A stretch of 64,000 nt of DNA, taken from JACMLD01 sp039916305 (GTDB taxonomy: Bacteria > Bacteroidota > Bacteroidia > Chitinophagales > Chitinophagaceae). Of this stretch, positions 16,709 to 26,705 are shown piece by piece. Under the pieces are notes generated by a model. The model made no database searches. It was not told the origin of the DNA and saw nothing but the letters and a program-made list of their open reading frames with translations. How positions within the stretch are numbered: position 1 is the stretch's first letter; the number at the start of each line of letters is the position of its first letter. Position numbers and translations under genes: made by a program. The stretch is from positions 37,031 to 101,030 of the forward strand of contig JBDSLR010000028.1 of assembly GCA_039916305.1 (NCBI GenBank), read 5' to 3'.

Positions 16709-18310
16709 TTGTTGCAGCCACAGACGCATAAATGGATAGTCGGCATTCTGCTATTGTTGTACGCGGTTATACAGTCGTACTGTATTCAACAGCTTTCAGT
16801 TAACTATGATGAAGGATTGTTCTCTTATTATGGTGCAACCATTCTTAAAGGGCGGGGGAATAAAGATATTGTCAAGTTTGACAGCAAGCTGCCCATTACT
16901 GCACTGAATATGCTGCCACGGGCGGTGGAGCAGCTGTGCCAGCCCCGCCTTAAAAGAGCGGATGCTTATATTGATATTATGAGAGGGCGTTACATTTCCT
17001 TGTTGGTGACCGTTATACTGGCACTATTCGTTTGGGCCTGGTCTACCCAGCTATATGGATTACCTGCAGGCCTGTTCAGCTGCACTGTTTTTTTGCTCTG
17101 CCCCAATTTTTTAGCGCATGGCATTTTTGTTTCCTCTGATATCTTTGCGTGTTTATTTACTACCGCCAGTTTTTATTTTCTGTGGAAATTTAATAAAGCA
17201 GACAAAGTAAAATACTTTATCCTGGCAAGTACCATGGTGGCCCTGGCGCAGGTAGCAAAGTTTTCAATGGTACACCTCCTGTTACTATTCCCCCTGTTGA
17301 TGTTAACCGGAGATTTTATAAAGGGGCGGAGTATGTCTGGGCGTAAGTGGAGCATCAGCCAGCTTGGCGGCCTTCTTGTTTTATTTGCTGTCATTAATTG
17401 GTTTGTGATTTGTGTCGCTCATCTGTTCTACGGAATGTTTATACCCCTGGATCAGTACAAGTTCAGTAGTACCACTTTTCAGCACCTGCAATCCATGCTG
17501 CAGGGAGCAGGTAGCTGGCTGCGCATCCCTTTTCCTTCATCCTATATTAAAAGTATGGATGCTGTTATTTATTTTGACCACCTGGGCGGAGGTGCGGCAG
17601 GAAGCCTTAACGGCCCTTCTTATCTATTGGGAAAAAGCAGCGGAAAAGGTTTCTGGTATTATTATTTTGTAGTGCTGTTCTACAAGCTACCATTACCCGT
17701 TTTAATAATGTTATTTATCAGCGTAGTTTACTACATCCGCACTTTCAAGCGGGCATCGTTTTTTCAAAATGATGTATATATTCTGTTACCCGCCATGTAT
17801 TTTATTATCTACCTGAATTTTTTTTATTCCACGCAGCTCGGCATCAGGCATATAATGATAATCTTGCCACTTCTGTATATTTTCTGTGGTGTTTTCTTAC
17901 AGGCAGCAGGTAAGGCGACAGGAGTTTACATTATCTGTGCGCTGCTGGCCTGGCAATGCATATCAGTAGGAAGGTATTTCCCCCATTTCCTTCCTTATAC
18001 AAATGAGTTGATACCAGATAAGAAAATGGCATATCAAAAGCTGGCGGATAGCAATATTTGTTACGGGGAAGGAGGGAAATACCTGGAACATTACCTGGAT
18101 CTTCATCCAGGGGCACAATACCTGCCTCCAAAAATTGCATCAGGGCAAATAATAATGGAAGTCAATGAAATGCTTAATCTCAATATTGCTACCATGCATA
18201 AATTTGATTGGGTAAGGGCGCTGACACCCGTAGATCACATACATTCGCAATACCTTATTTTTGAAGTGAGCCCGGCACAGGCAGATTCGCTGAAAAAAGT
18301 ACATCAGTAA
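16709..18310 (+). CDS. GT39/ArnT-like membrane glycosyltransferase
   Basis: The 533-residue protein has ten or so membrane helices. The first periplasmic loop carries YDEGLFSYYG with Asp34-Glu35, the catalytic acidic pair of GT39/GT83 (protein-O-mannosyl and ArnT-type) transferases, and a second acidic site SSDIFAC near 145. These enzymes use a lipid-linked sugar from the adjacent GT2 type enzyme and transfer it outside. Start is TTG at 16709 (or 16712); no ATG is available early. It lies 2 bp after the GT2 gene and 3 bp before the sulfatase-like gene. Confidence 0.85.
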   Translation: MLQPQTHKWIVGILLLLYAVIQSYCIQQLSVNYDEGLFSYYGATILKGRGNKDIVKFDSKLPITALNMLPRAVEQLCQPRLKRADAYIDIMRGRYISLLVTVILALFVWAWSTQLYGLPAGLFSCTVFLLCPNFLAHGIFVSSDIFACLFTTASFYFLWKFNKADKVKYFILASTMVALAQVAKFSMVHLLLLFPLLMLTGDFIKGRSMSGRKWSISQLGGLLVLFAVINWFVICVAHLFYGMFIPLDQYKFSSTTFQHLQSMLQGAGSWLRIPFPSSYIKSMDAVIYFDHLGGGAAGSLNGPSYLLGKSSGKGFWYYYFVVLFYKLPLPVLIMLFISVVYYIRTFKRASFFQNDVYILLPAMYFIIYLNFFYSTQLGIRHIMIILPLLYIFCGVFLQAAGKATGVYIICALLAWQCISVGRYFPHFLPYTNELIPDKKMAYQKLADSNICYGEGGKYLEHYLDLHPGAQYLPPKIASGQIIMEVNEMLNLNIATMHKFDWVRALTPVDHIHSQYLIFEVSPAQADSLKKVHQ

Positions 18311-18313
18311 GAC

Positions 18314-19852
18314 ATGAAACAAGTGACGCGATTTTTTGGTAAGAATAGTATACATAGCTTTTTACTGCCTGTTTTTTTTACCCTGCATAATTACATCCAG
18401 TATTACGGCCTGGTATCTGTGGGCGTTGCGTTAAAAACAATGGCCATTATTATGCTGGTGCTGCTGTTTTTGTTCTTGCTGCTGTTTTTATTTACAAGGC
18501 ATGTTGCACGTTGCTTACAAATAATAACCCTTATTTCATTTGTTTTTTTATTCTACGGCATTATCAAAGATTTTATCAGCAAAACTGCCGGCCTGCCTTT
18601 CTTTGCAAGCTATTCAGTTTTACTACCGCTGATGTTATTGTGTACCCTGGTGCTTTGTGCGGTGATATGGAGAAAAAAAGATTTTTTCAGAATCAACCTG
18701 TTTCAGAATGTACTGCTGTTATTATTTATTCTTGCAGACACAGGGCAGATGATATTTACGCAGAGCCAATTTTTTCTGAGTAAAAATATGCTTGTAAAAA
18801 AGGATTTGTTGCAAGCCGGCAACGTCAGCAGGCCCGCTGAACGGCCTGATGTATATTATCTTCTTTTTGACTGCTACCCGGGAACGGGATTTCTGCGCAA
18901 TTTTATGCAGTTCGATAACAGTCCTATGGATTCCACTTTACAGGGCAGGGGGTTCAGGGTTATTAATGACTCAAGAAGCAATTATAATCGCACCGTTTTT
19001 TCCATGGCATCAGCGCTCAATTTTGAATACCTGCATAATATTAATAATAACACAGTTATTACGCCACAAACCTATACGCAGTCAAGGCTTAGTATAAAAT
19101 ATGGGGCTGTGCCGGAACTGTTTGATCATCTTGGATACAAACTGTATAATTTATCCATCTTTGAAATCGGTCATCAGCCGCCCCTTCACCGGGAAGATTT
19201 TTTAACATTGCCGGAACAGCGTGTTTTGCTTTATAATACTTTGGGAGAAAGGTTCAAGGCAGATGTTTTATGGAACTTTATTTCAGGGAAATACAGCATT
19301 GGATTGCTCCGTAAGGTATATGTTGTACAGCAATCTGAAGTAGTGGCGGCAGAAGTTGAAAAAAGAGCTTTTAATGATAAAGTGGCGGACTCACTTCAAT
19401 CCATTCCGCGTAAAAGGGATAGTCTACCCAAATTTGTATACGCGCATTTCTATCTGCCTCATCCACCGTTTTTCTACGATGAAAAAGGAAATTCCAACGA
19501 CCTTAATTTTGTAGTAACTGAAAAATCACTTCTTGACAAACACTTATTTATTTCATACCTGCAGTATACCAATAAAGTGATGTTAAGGATGATAGACAGT
19601 ATACTAGTAAATGCACAGCGCCCACCTGTAATTATTGTGCAGAGCGACCATGGGTTCAGGGATTTTGAAGGCGGCCCCAGCGCACCATATTTGTTTTTTA
19701 AAAATTACATTGCTTTTTACTTTCCCGACAGGGATTATCATGGGTTGTACGATACATTGAGCAATGTGAACACATTTCCGATAGTATTCAACAAATATTT
19801 TAATACACGTATTCCCATGCAAAAGGATACGTCTACTTTCTTACCTTATTAA
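18314..19852 (+). CDS. Membrane sulfatase-fold (LtaS/phosphoethanolamine-transferase-like) protein
   Basis: The 512-residue protein has four transmembrane helices (about 40-60, 68-84, 100-118, 128-148), then an extracytoplasmic alkaline-phosphatase-superfamily domain. It starts at PDVYYLLFDCYPG, with metal ligand Asp186, and ends with VIIVQSDHGFRDF (Asp445, His446). The likely nucleophile region is NRTVFSMAS near 230. Such enzymes move or remove phospho-alcohol groups on surface polymers or lipids. It is the last gene of the cassette; the cassette may make a glycan carrying methyl and phospho-substituents. Start ATG 18314. Confidence 0.82.
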   Translation: MKQVTRFFGKNSIHSFLLPVFFTLHNYIQYYGLVSVGVALKTMAIIMLVLLFLFLLLFLFTRHVARCLQIITLISFVFLFYGIIKDFISKTAGLPFFASYSVLLPLMLLCTLVLCAVIWRKKDFFRINLFQNVLLLLFILADTGQMIFTQSQFFLSKNMLVKKDLLQAGNVSRPAERPDVYYLLFDCYPGTGFLRNFMQFDNSPMDSTLQGRGFRVINDSRSNYNRTVFSMASALNFEYLHNINNNTVITPQTYTQSRLSIKYGAVPELFDHLGYKLYNLSIFEIGHQPPLHREDFLTLPEQRVLLYNTLGERFKADVLWNFISGKYSIGLLRKVYVVQQSEVVAAEVEKRAFNDKVADSLQSIPRKRDSLPKFVYAHFYLPHPPFFYDEKGNSNDLNFVVTEKSLLDKHLFISYLQYTNKVMLRMIDSILVNAQRPPVIIVQSDHGFRDFEGGPSAPYLFFKNYIAFYFPDRDYHGLYDTLSNVNTFPIVFNKYFNTRIPMQKDTSTFLPY

Positions 19853-19889
19853 TTTAATTAATACATTCGTGCAGTAAACAAAGCCTATA

Positions 19890-20876
19890 ATGACAGAAAC
19901 GCAGATTACGACAAGCAAAGAAATTATCAGCAGTATATATAACACCCCCTTGCTGGAACTTATTTACCGTGCAGCAACCGTGCATCGCCAGCACCATGAT
20001 ACAGCAGAGGTGCAGGTATGTACGCTACTGTCTATTAAAACAGGTGGTTGCAGCGAGGACTGTGCCTACTGTCCGCAGGCGGCACGTTACAATACCGGCG
20101 TTAATGTACAGGCTTTGATGCAGACCGCAGATGTTATGGAATATGCGGCCAAAGCCAAAGCAGCGGGTTCCACAAGATTTTGCATGGGTGCCGCCTGGCG
20201 CGAAGTGCGCGATAACCGCGATTTTGACCGGGTTATCGAAATGGTAAAAGGCGTTAATACATTGGGGATGGAGGTTTGTTGTACCATGGGGATGCTCACT
20301 GGGGAGCAGGCAAAAAAATTGCACGATGCCGGTTTATATGCCTACAACCATAATATTGACACTTCGGAAGAACATTATTCAGATATTATTACCACCCGAA
20401 CCTACACAGATCGTTTGCAAACGCTGGATAATGTACGCCGCGCTGGTATTAGCGTGTGCAGTGGCGGTATTATCGGCTTGGGCGAGACACACGAGGATCG
20501 TATTGGTATGCTCTTTACGCTTTGCAATCTTGCCACCCACCCGGAGAGCGTACCCATTAATGCATTGGTAAGAGTAAAAGGAACGCCACTCCAAGACAAT
20601 GAAAAAACTGATATATGGGATATGGTGCGTATGATTGCAACAGCCCGCATCATTATGCCCAAAACAATGGTACGCCTGAGTGCAGGAAGAACTGAGATGA
20701 GTATAGCAGAACAGGCCATGTGTTTTATGGCCGGTGCTAACTCTATTTTTGCAGGCGATAAATTACTTACTACGCCCAATCCTTCTTTTGATGAAGATAT
20801 GAAAATGTTTAATTTACTTGGTTTACAGGCAAGAGCAGCATTTAAAGAAGACAAGGTAGCAAGCACTACCGCATGA
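19890..20876 (+). CDS. bioB: Biotin synthase
   Basis: A radical SAM enzyme of 328 residues that inserts sulfur into dethiobiotin, the last step of biotin synthesis. The 4Fe-4S cysteines are Cys54, Cys58 and Cys61 in GGCSEDCAYCPQ, and the segment YNHNIDTSEEHY and GGIIGLGETHEDR are typical of BioB. No other bio gene adjoins it. It reads away from the glycan cassette after 37 bp, and converges with the receiver protein at 20891 (14 bp apart). Confidence 0.96.
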   Translation: MTETQITTSKEIISSIYNTPLLELIYRAATVHRQHHDTAEVQVCTLLSIKTGGCSEDCAYCPQAARYNTGVNVQALMQTADVMEYAAKAKAAGSTRFCMGAAWREVRDNRDFDRVIEMVKGVNTLGMEVCCTMGMLTGEQAKKLHDAGLYAYNHNIDTSEEHYSDIITTRTYTDRLQTLDNVRRAGISVCSGGIIGLGETHEDRIGMLFTLCNLATHPESVPINALVRVKGTPLQDNEKTDIWDMVRMIATARIIMPKTMVRLSAGRTEMSIAEQAMCFMAGANSIFAGDKLLTTPNPSFDEDMKMFNLLGLQARAAFKEDKVASTTA

Positions 20877-20890
20877 GTGCGCGTTTGTAC

Positions 20891-21316
20891 TTATGGCTGC
20901 ATTGTCACCAATCCAGGCAGGTTGGCTGTTACTTCGGAACATATATACTGAAGGCCTGCATTTACCTGCCTGATGGCATCAAACACTTCCTCATAAGAAG
21001 AATTTTTGGTTACATAACCGCGGGCGCCCGCCTGCAGCATACGTTTAACATACATGGCATCCATATGCATAGACATGCCAATAACTTTTACGCCAGGATG
21101 CCGTTTTGTAATTATCTCAGTGGCCTCTATACCATTCAGCGGCTGCATATTGATGTCCATTAAAAAAATATCGGGTTTGTACATGGATGCAGCATGAATT
21201 GCTTCCTGTCCGTTACAGCATTTGGCCACCACTTCAAAATCGGAATTGGACGCTAATATAAAATGCCATATTTCTCTCACCTGGCGGTGATCATCAGCAA
21301 GTGCTACTTTAATCAT
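20891..21316 (-). CDS. Orphan response-regulator receiver domain (NarL-type, no HTH)
   Basis: The 141-residue protein is a receiver domain of the NarL/LuxR type. It has the acidic pair Asp8-Asp9, phospho-acceptor Asp54 in FLMDINM, Ser in IGMSMHM, and Lys in YVTKNSS. The LuxR helix-turn-helix expected after residue 130 is absent; the protein ends about where the linker would begin. It may act through protein contacts, or be a truncated regulator. No histidine kinase lies nearby. The gene is alone and converges on bioB. Confidence 0.87.
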   Translation of the reverse strand: MIKVALADDHRQVREIWHFILASNSDFEVVAKCCNGQEAIHAASMYKPDIFLMDINMQPLNGIEATEIITKRHPGVKVIGMSMHMDAMYVKRMLQAGARGYVTKNSSYEEVFDAIRQVNAGLQYICSEVTANLPGLVTMQP

Positions 21317-21878
21317 AGGTCTTGGTATATTTTATTGCTTAATAAAGACGGAAATAAAATTGCAGTACTTGCAATGTTATTTTTTTTAACACAGCATCAT
21401 ATACGGGGTTATTAATTAGTTGGTTTTCTTAATGGAAAGGAAAACGTGATATACAGTCATCGTAAATGTATTCAACTAATAGCAACTAATAAAAACTGAT
21501 TATAGTTAATCTTTCCGTAGGAATTATGTATAATATGCTAAGGTTTTACACGTATCAGCGTCCGCGATGTTCTAAAAAGTTCATTAAGTGTAGCCTATAC
21601 CGTGAAGCAGTAGCCGCTAAAGTAAGTTTACATACCCGCGAACCCATACAGGTAGCAGTTACCAGGATAGTTATTATTGCCTGCTATTGTTTAGACTATG
21701 GAACGCACACATTGGCAATTGCAGGAATGCACTAAAACAAAAAAATCCCCCATAGACATGAGGGATCATTTTTAACCTTTAAAACAACCAATATAAAAAG
21801 TTTACCGGTACTATAACATAGACTGTATATTATTTATAAATGGTTGCAAGCACTTTTTATTTTTTTACAAATTACATT
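21317..21878. other. Intergenic region between the receiver gene and lon
   Basis: This 562-bp gap holds the promoter of the receiver gene at its left and the lon terminator at its right. A 69-codon plus-strand frame (21526-21735) has no signal or homology pattern and I treat it as chance. I see no other feature. Confidence 0.6.
21738..21766 (-). terminator. Rho-independent terminator of lon
   Basis: Read on the minus strand, a 9-bp stem with one G-U pair (21758-21766 with 21745-21753) and a 4-base loop is followed by a run of T. It lies about 110 bp past the lon stop. Confidence 0.75.
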
Positions 21879-24284
21879 TTAGTTAACCAATGCCATATCA
21901 AGTACCTGTTGCATTGTTTTTACGTAATTGAATTTGACGCCTTTTATAAAGGCCGATTCAATTTCCTGGACATCCTTTTCATTTTGCCAGCATAAAATAA
22001 TTTCCCTCAGTCCTGCACGCTTGGCCGCCAATACTTTCTCTTTAATGCCACCCACAGGTAATACCTGGCCACGCAGCGTTATTTCTCCCGTCATAGCAAG
22101 ATAGGGTTTTACTCTCCTGCCCGTTAGTGCAGAAGCTACTGCCGTCATCATCGTAACCCCTGCACTTGGCCCGTCTTTAGGTACTGCACCTTCAGGCACA
22201 TGTATATGTATATTATTTTTAATAAATAATTGCGGATTGATATTCAATTTTTTTGCGTTGGACTGCAAATAAGTTAATGCGGTGGTGGCACTTTCTTTCA
22301 TTACGTTACCCAGGTTGCCGGTCATTTTTACTTCTCCTTTCCCTTCGCTGAGGCTGGTCTCAATAAAAAGTATGTCGCCACCCACATAGGTCCATGCAAG
22401 GCCTACTGCAACGCCGGCCATATTAGCCGTTTTATATATTTCATTGCTGTAACGCGGCTTACCTAAAATCCTTTCCACATCTCCATGAGAAAGCGTAGGC
22501 TTCAATTTTCCTTTGGTAGCAAATTCCTTTGCCTGGTTGCGCATCATGGAAGCCAGTTGCCTGTCCAGTTCGCGTACGCCGCTTTCACGGGTGTAGTCTT
22601 CAATTATTTTCTCCAATACTTTGTCGCTGATCTTAAAATTCATTTTCTCCAGGCCGTGCAGATCTTTTTGCCGGGGTACCAGGTGGCGTTTGGCTATTTC
22701 CACTTTTTCTTCTACTGCGTAGCCGCTCAAATCTATTATTTCCAGGCGGTCCCTTAGTGCTGGTTGTATATTGGCAATGTTATTCGCGGTAGCAATAAAC
22801 AGCACTTTACTCAGATCATATTCCAGTTCCAGGTAATTGTCGTAGAAAGAATGGTTCTGTTCCGGGTCCAGTACTTCCAGCAGGGCTGAAGAAGGATCTC
22901 CCCGGTGGTCATTACCTACTTTATCAATTTCATCCAGTATCATAACGGGGTTGCTGGATTTTATTTTTTTGATCGACTGTACAACCCTGCCAGGCATGGC
23001 GCCAATATAGGTTTTGCGGTGACCGCGTATTTCGCTTTCATCATGCAGCCCGCCTAAACTGAGCCGCACATATTTTCTGCCAATGGCGTTGGCAATGCTT
23101 TTTCCCAAGGATGTTTTGCCAATACCGGGAGGACCAACAAAGCAAAGTATTGGGCTTTTCATATCACCCTTTAATTTCAGTACGGCCAGGTATTCTAAAA
23201 TTCTTTCTTTTATTTTATCCATGCCATAATGATCATGGTCCAAAACTTTCTTGGCTTTCTTAAGGTCATACATATCTGCTGTATAATCTTCCCAGGGCAG
23301 TTCCAGCAGCAGGTCTATATGATTGTATACAACAGAATAATCCGGGGTACTGGGGTGCATCCTTTCCAACTTTTCAATACCTTTTTGAAACATTTCCTTA
23401 GCAGCTTTGGGCCATTTTTTGTTCTCGGCTTTTTTCTGCATTTCTTTCAGCTCCCGGTCATTGCTGTCACCACCAAGCTCATCCTTGATACTTTTCATTT
23501 GCTGCTGCAAAAAATATTCCCGCTGCTGCTTGTCTAATTCTGTTCTTGTTTTATTGGTTACCTTATTTTTCAATTCGGCAAACTGCAGTTCGCGCTGCAA
23601 TAACTGCATCAGTATATCTGCCCTGCTTTTTATATGATTGATCTCAAGTATCTGCTGTTTTTCTGCCAGTCCTGTATTAAGATTGCTGCTTACGAAATGA
23701 ATAAGAAAAGCGGGATTCTCAATATTCTTTAAAATAATAGACGCCTCAGAAGGTATGTTGGGCGATAACTGGATGATTTGCGCGGCAAGTTCTTTTATAT
23801 TGGAAACATAAGCTTCAAAATCCTGGTCTTTCGGCGCTTCTTCTTCGTTTAATAATTCTATTGTGGCTTTAAAAAAGGGGTCTTCCAGTGTAATGGCACC
23901 CACTTTAAACCGGCGTTTACCCTGTATAATCACAGTAGTACCGCCATCGGGCATTTTTATGAGCTTCACAATTTTGGCCACCGTACCAATATCTTCCAAA
24001 TCGGTAATGGCAGGATCTTCTACGGTACTGTCTTTTTGCGCTATTACTCCTACCAATTTGTCAGCCTTATAGGCTTCGTTTACGGCTTTTATGCTCTTAT
24101 CCCTGCCAACGGTGATGGGCAGTACAACACCTGGAAATAAAACCGTATTTCTTAAGGGTAAAAGGGGTAATTCTGTTGGTATCACTACTTCCTGGCCGTC
24201 ATCACTGTCGTTCTCATTCAATGGTATTATGGGCATGAAATCCATCTCATCTTCAGCATTAAAAAACAAATTTGATTCTTTCAT
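21879..24284 (-). CDS. lon: ATP-dependent Lon protease
   Basis: Lon degrades damaged and regulatory proteins in the cytoplasm as a hexamer. The 801-residue product has the N-terminal substrate domain, then Walker A GPPGIGKTS (384-392), Walker B VMILDEID (447-454), and the protease domain with catalytic Ser708 in PKDGPSAG and Lys751 in GGIKEK. Length is normal for the family. I start at the ATG at 24284; a GTG seven codons upstream (24305) is possible. It stands alone. Confidence 0.97.
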   Translation of the reverse strand: MKESNLFFNAEDEMDFMPIIPLNENDSDDGQEVVIPTELPLLPLRNTVLFPGVVLPITVGRDKSIKAVNEAYKADKLVGVIAQKDSTVEDPAITDLEDIGTVAKIVKLIKMPDGGTTVIIQGKRRFKVGAITLEDPFFKATIELLNEEEAPKDQDFEAYVSNIKELAAQIIQLSPNIPSEASIILKNIENPAFLIHFVSSNLNTGLAEKQQILEINHIKSRADILMQLLQRELQFAELKNKVTNKTRTELDKQQREYFLQQQMKSIKDELGGDSNDRELKEMQKKAENKKWPKAAKEMFQKGIEKLERMHPSTPDYSVVYNHIDLLLELPWEDYTADMYDLKKAKKVLDHDHYGMDKIKERILEYLAVLKLKGDMKSPILCFVGPPGIGKTSLGKSIANAIGRKYVRLSLGGLHDESEIRGHRKTYIGAMPGRVVQSIKKIKSSNPVMILDEIDKVGNDHRGDPSSALLEVLDPEQNHSFYDNYLELEYDLSKVLFIATANNIANIQPALRDRLEIIDLSGYAVEEKVEIAKRHLVPRQKDLHGLEKMNFKISDKVLEKIIEDYTRESGVRELDRQLASMMRNQAKEFATKGKLKPTLSHGDVERILGKPRYSNEIYKTANMAGVAVGLAWTYVGGDILFIETSLSEGKGEVKMTGNLGNVMKESATTALTYLQSNAKKLNINPQLFIKNNIHIHVPEGAVPKDGPSAGVTMMTAVASALTGRRVKPYLAMTGEITLRGQVLPVGGIKEKVLAAKRAGLREIILCWQNEKDVQEIESAFIKGVKFNYVKTMQQVLDMALVN

Positions 24285-24449
24285 TAAAATTATATTCGGT
24301 GACAAAATAGCATCTGCAATACAAAAAACCTATGGTTTTTGTGCGAAGGGTGTAAGGTTCAAGATTGATGCCAGAGAACCCCTGGTTTGTTATATCCGTT
24401 TGCAAACAGGTTGAAAATGAGTTGGTTTTACGAAGATGCCACTTAACAT

Positions 24450-26447
24450 TTAACGGATGAGCATTATCCACCCGCTCATAACCGGAAAGCTATTTTTGCG
24501 GTCGATGCTGTAATAATAAGTGCCTACCGGCAGCGGTTTGCCGTTGAAGCTGCCATCCCAGGGTTTACTATAGCCCTGCGAACGGAAGACTACCTGCCCG
24601 TAACGGTTAAACACCTGTACAACAGCTTCGGGATAAGTTTCAAGTGCTTCAATATTCCACACATCATTAATGCCATCTGCGTTGGGGGAAAATGCATTGG
24701 GTATGACTATCTTTTTATAAACGCGTACAAATGCTTCATCTGTGGCTGCACCGCAACCATTACCTGATAAAACATGAAACGTGTATGTAATATCGCCTGG
24801 TGGCGTTACCAGGGGGGTAAGTATATTGCTGTTGCTAATAAACTGTGCCGGCGTCCAGAAATAAGCAGCAGTATCGCCACTGGCTACACCATCCAATAAT
24901 ATGCTTTGGCCTTCTGATATTTTTTTATCTGGCCCCGCATTGGCAACAGGTTTTTTTAAGACCTTAACCAGCACCGTATCTTTCGACCAGCAAAAAAATT
25001 GATTGCGTACAGTAACCACATAAGCAGTGGTAGTGACTGGCCGCGCTGTGGGATTGGCAACGGTTGTGTCGGAAAGGCTTGCAGCAGCTTCCCAACGGTA
25101 TACTGTGCCTCCGCTTGCCTGCAATACCGTGCTGCTGCTTTCGCAAATGGTGGTATCACGACCTGCATCCGCGGGTGGCAGGCCACTCACAATAACCATC
25201 GTAGAATCAAGTTTGCTGCAGCCGCCCCTGGTGCTTACCAGCACATAATATTTTCCATTATTGCTAAGTGTTGCAGCAGCAATAACCGGTACAGCAACAT
25301 TGGAGGTATAAGCATTTGGCCCGTTCCATTGATAAGTGTCGCCGTTTTTAGCAGACAGGGTGACCGGCAGATTCACGCACACGGGGGAACTGTTGGACGC
25401 CTGTGGCACCGGGATCGCGTCAATATTAATGGTTAGTACGTTGGAAGCCACCCGGCACTTAATAATACCAATATTGCCAGATTCTGCTGCTGTCATCCTG
25501 AACTGAAACCTTCCTGCTACGGAATAGGTTTTTGTATAGGATGTACCGGTAGCACCGGGTATATCAGTCCAGGTTTTGCCGCTGTCAGTGCTTTGCTGCC
25601 ATTGAAACGCCGGGTTATTGTAGCCGGCCTGGATATCACCGTTTATTTTAATGTTTTTGTTATCAGTAATACAATAGTTAACGGTATCGTTTATACCATT
25701 CACATTTGCAAACGCGGCGCCTAGTTTTGGTCCGCAGGGCCGGAAAGCGATATCGTCCAGTGCAAGGTCGTTCCCGCAACCACCGGGTGCATTGTTTATC
25801 ATGCGCAATACCAAATCACCATAAGCAGGAGGCAATGTAAAAAAGAAACCGTACTGGTTCCATTGCGGGAAAGGCAAATTGCTGATATTGCCGGTGGAGT
25901 ATGTTTGTATTACCGTGCCTGTAACAGTTTCAATGCTGAAGGTGATATTGGGCATATTGCCGTTTCCACTACAGGCTGAATTTTTTAACACGCTCATCAG
26001 CCAGGCAGAAAACTCATAAGTTGTTCCCCCGCACAAATTCTTAACGGTATCCAGGTAAAAAACGCCGGGGCTTAACGATGCATTGACCAGCATCATATAT
26101 CCATTTACATCATCAGGCGTGTGATCTTCTGAAAGTGAATGCCAGGTGTTGCTGAAGCATCCCTGGCTGCTGCTGGTAATAGTATAATTGCCATCGTTGG
26201 GGCAGGCAATAGAAACATAATTATAACTTGTGGTGGAAGCGGGTAGCGGGGGACCGGGGTTGTTACCGGTTCCAAAGTTGATGTTTACAACGGGGTCCCC
26301 AAGGCTACCGGTGCACAATTGTGCCTTTCCTGTCTGTATTAAAAACATTAGAACTACACCGGGCAGCAGATATTTAATGAATTTTGGCAATCTGGGTGTT
26401 AAGGAACGGTAAATATAGCAGGAATCACTGCTAATTACAAGCAGCAT
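24450..26447 (-). CDS. Secreted surface protein with T9SS type B sorting domain
   Basis: The 665-residue product has a signal peptide (about 25-43, ending GKAQ), a jelly-roll-like domain after NINFGTG (from about residue 53), then Ig-like/PKD repeats with many Cys and Trp (about 270-570). The C-terminal 85 residues hold the gliding-motility/CHU_C sorting domain: IPNAFSPNADGINDVWNIE, FNRYGQVVF and WDGSFNGKPLPVGTYYY, ending in a basic residue. Such proteins are exported by the type IX system and stay on the surface. No enzyme motif is seen, so adhesion is likely but not shown. Confidence 0.9.
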   Translation of the reverse strand: MLLVISSDSCYIYRSLTPRLPKFIKYLLPGVVLMFLIQTGKAQLCTGSLGDPVVNINFGTGNNPGPPLPASTTSYNYVSIACPNDGNYTITSSSQGCFSNTWHSLSEDHTPDDVNGYMMLVNASLSPGVFYLDTVKNLCGGTTYEFSAWLMSVLKNSACSGNGNMPNITFSIETVTGTVIQTYSTGNISNLPFPQWNQYGFFFTLPPAYGDLVLRMINNAPGGCGNDLALDDIAFRPCGPKLGAAFANVNGINDTVNYCITDNKNIKINGDIQAGYNNPAFQWQQSTDSGKTWTDIPGATGTSYTKTYSVAGRFQFRMTAAESGNIGIIKCRVASNVLTINIDAIPVPQASNSSPVCVNLPVTLSAKNGDTYQWNGPNAYTSNVAVPVIAAATLSNNGKYYVLVSTRGGCSKLDSTMVIVSGLPPADAGRDTTICESSSTVLQASGGTVYRWEAAASLSDTTVANPTARPVTTTAYVVTVRNQFFCWSKDTVLVKVLKKPVANAGPDKKISEGQSILLDGVASGDTAAYFWTPAQFISNSNILTPLVTPPGDITYTFHVLSGNGCGAATDEAFVRVYKKIVIPNAFSPNADGINDVWNIEALETYPEAVVQVFNRYGQVVFRSQGYSKPWDGSFNGKPLPVGTYYYSIDRKNSFPVMSGWIMLIR

Positions 26448-26648
26448 AAGAAAAACAACTGAAACAGGGTTTTCAATGCAGATAAGCCTAAAGATCCCTT
26501 AAAAAGCAAATGCCTGTAATTGGCGTCCGTAAGCAGATTGCCACTGTATGCTTCAGTACATCTGAATAGTTGCCAGGCAGCGAGACCCGGGAAGTTAACA
26601 GGGTTTTTCCGGGCCCGCAACATAGAAACAGTTGCTGGCTAAACGACA

Positions 26649-26680
26649 TTGTTTTTGAGCAAGAGCATTCTCTATATTTG
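26649..26680 (+). promoter_or_regulatory. Promoter of purine nucleoside phosphorylase
   Basis: TTG at 26649-26651 and TATATTTG at 26673-26680 (21 bp apart) match the Bacteroidota consensus; the start codon lies 25 bp further on. Confidence 0.6.
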
Positions 26681-26705
26681 CAGGCAATAAAATATATACC
26701 CAGCT

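Noticed and set aside
21526..21735. 69-codon frame between the receiver gene and lon
   Set aside because: No promoter, no family pattern, Cys and Arg use unlike its neighbours; most likely chance.
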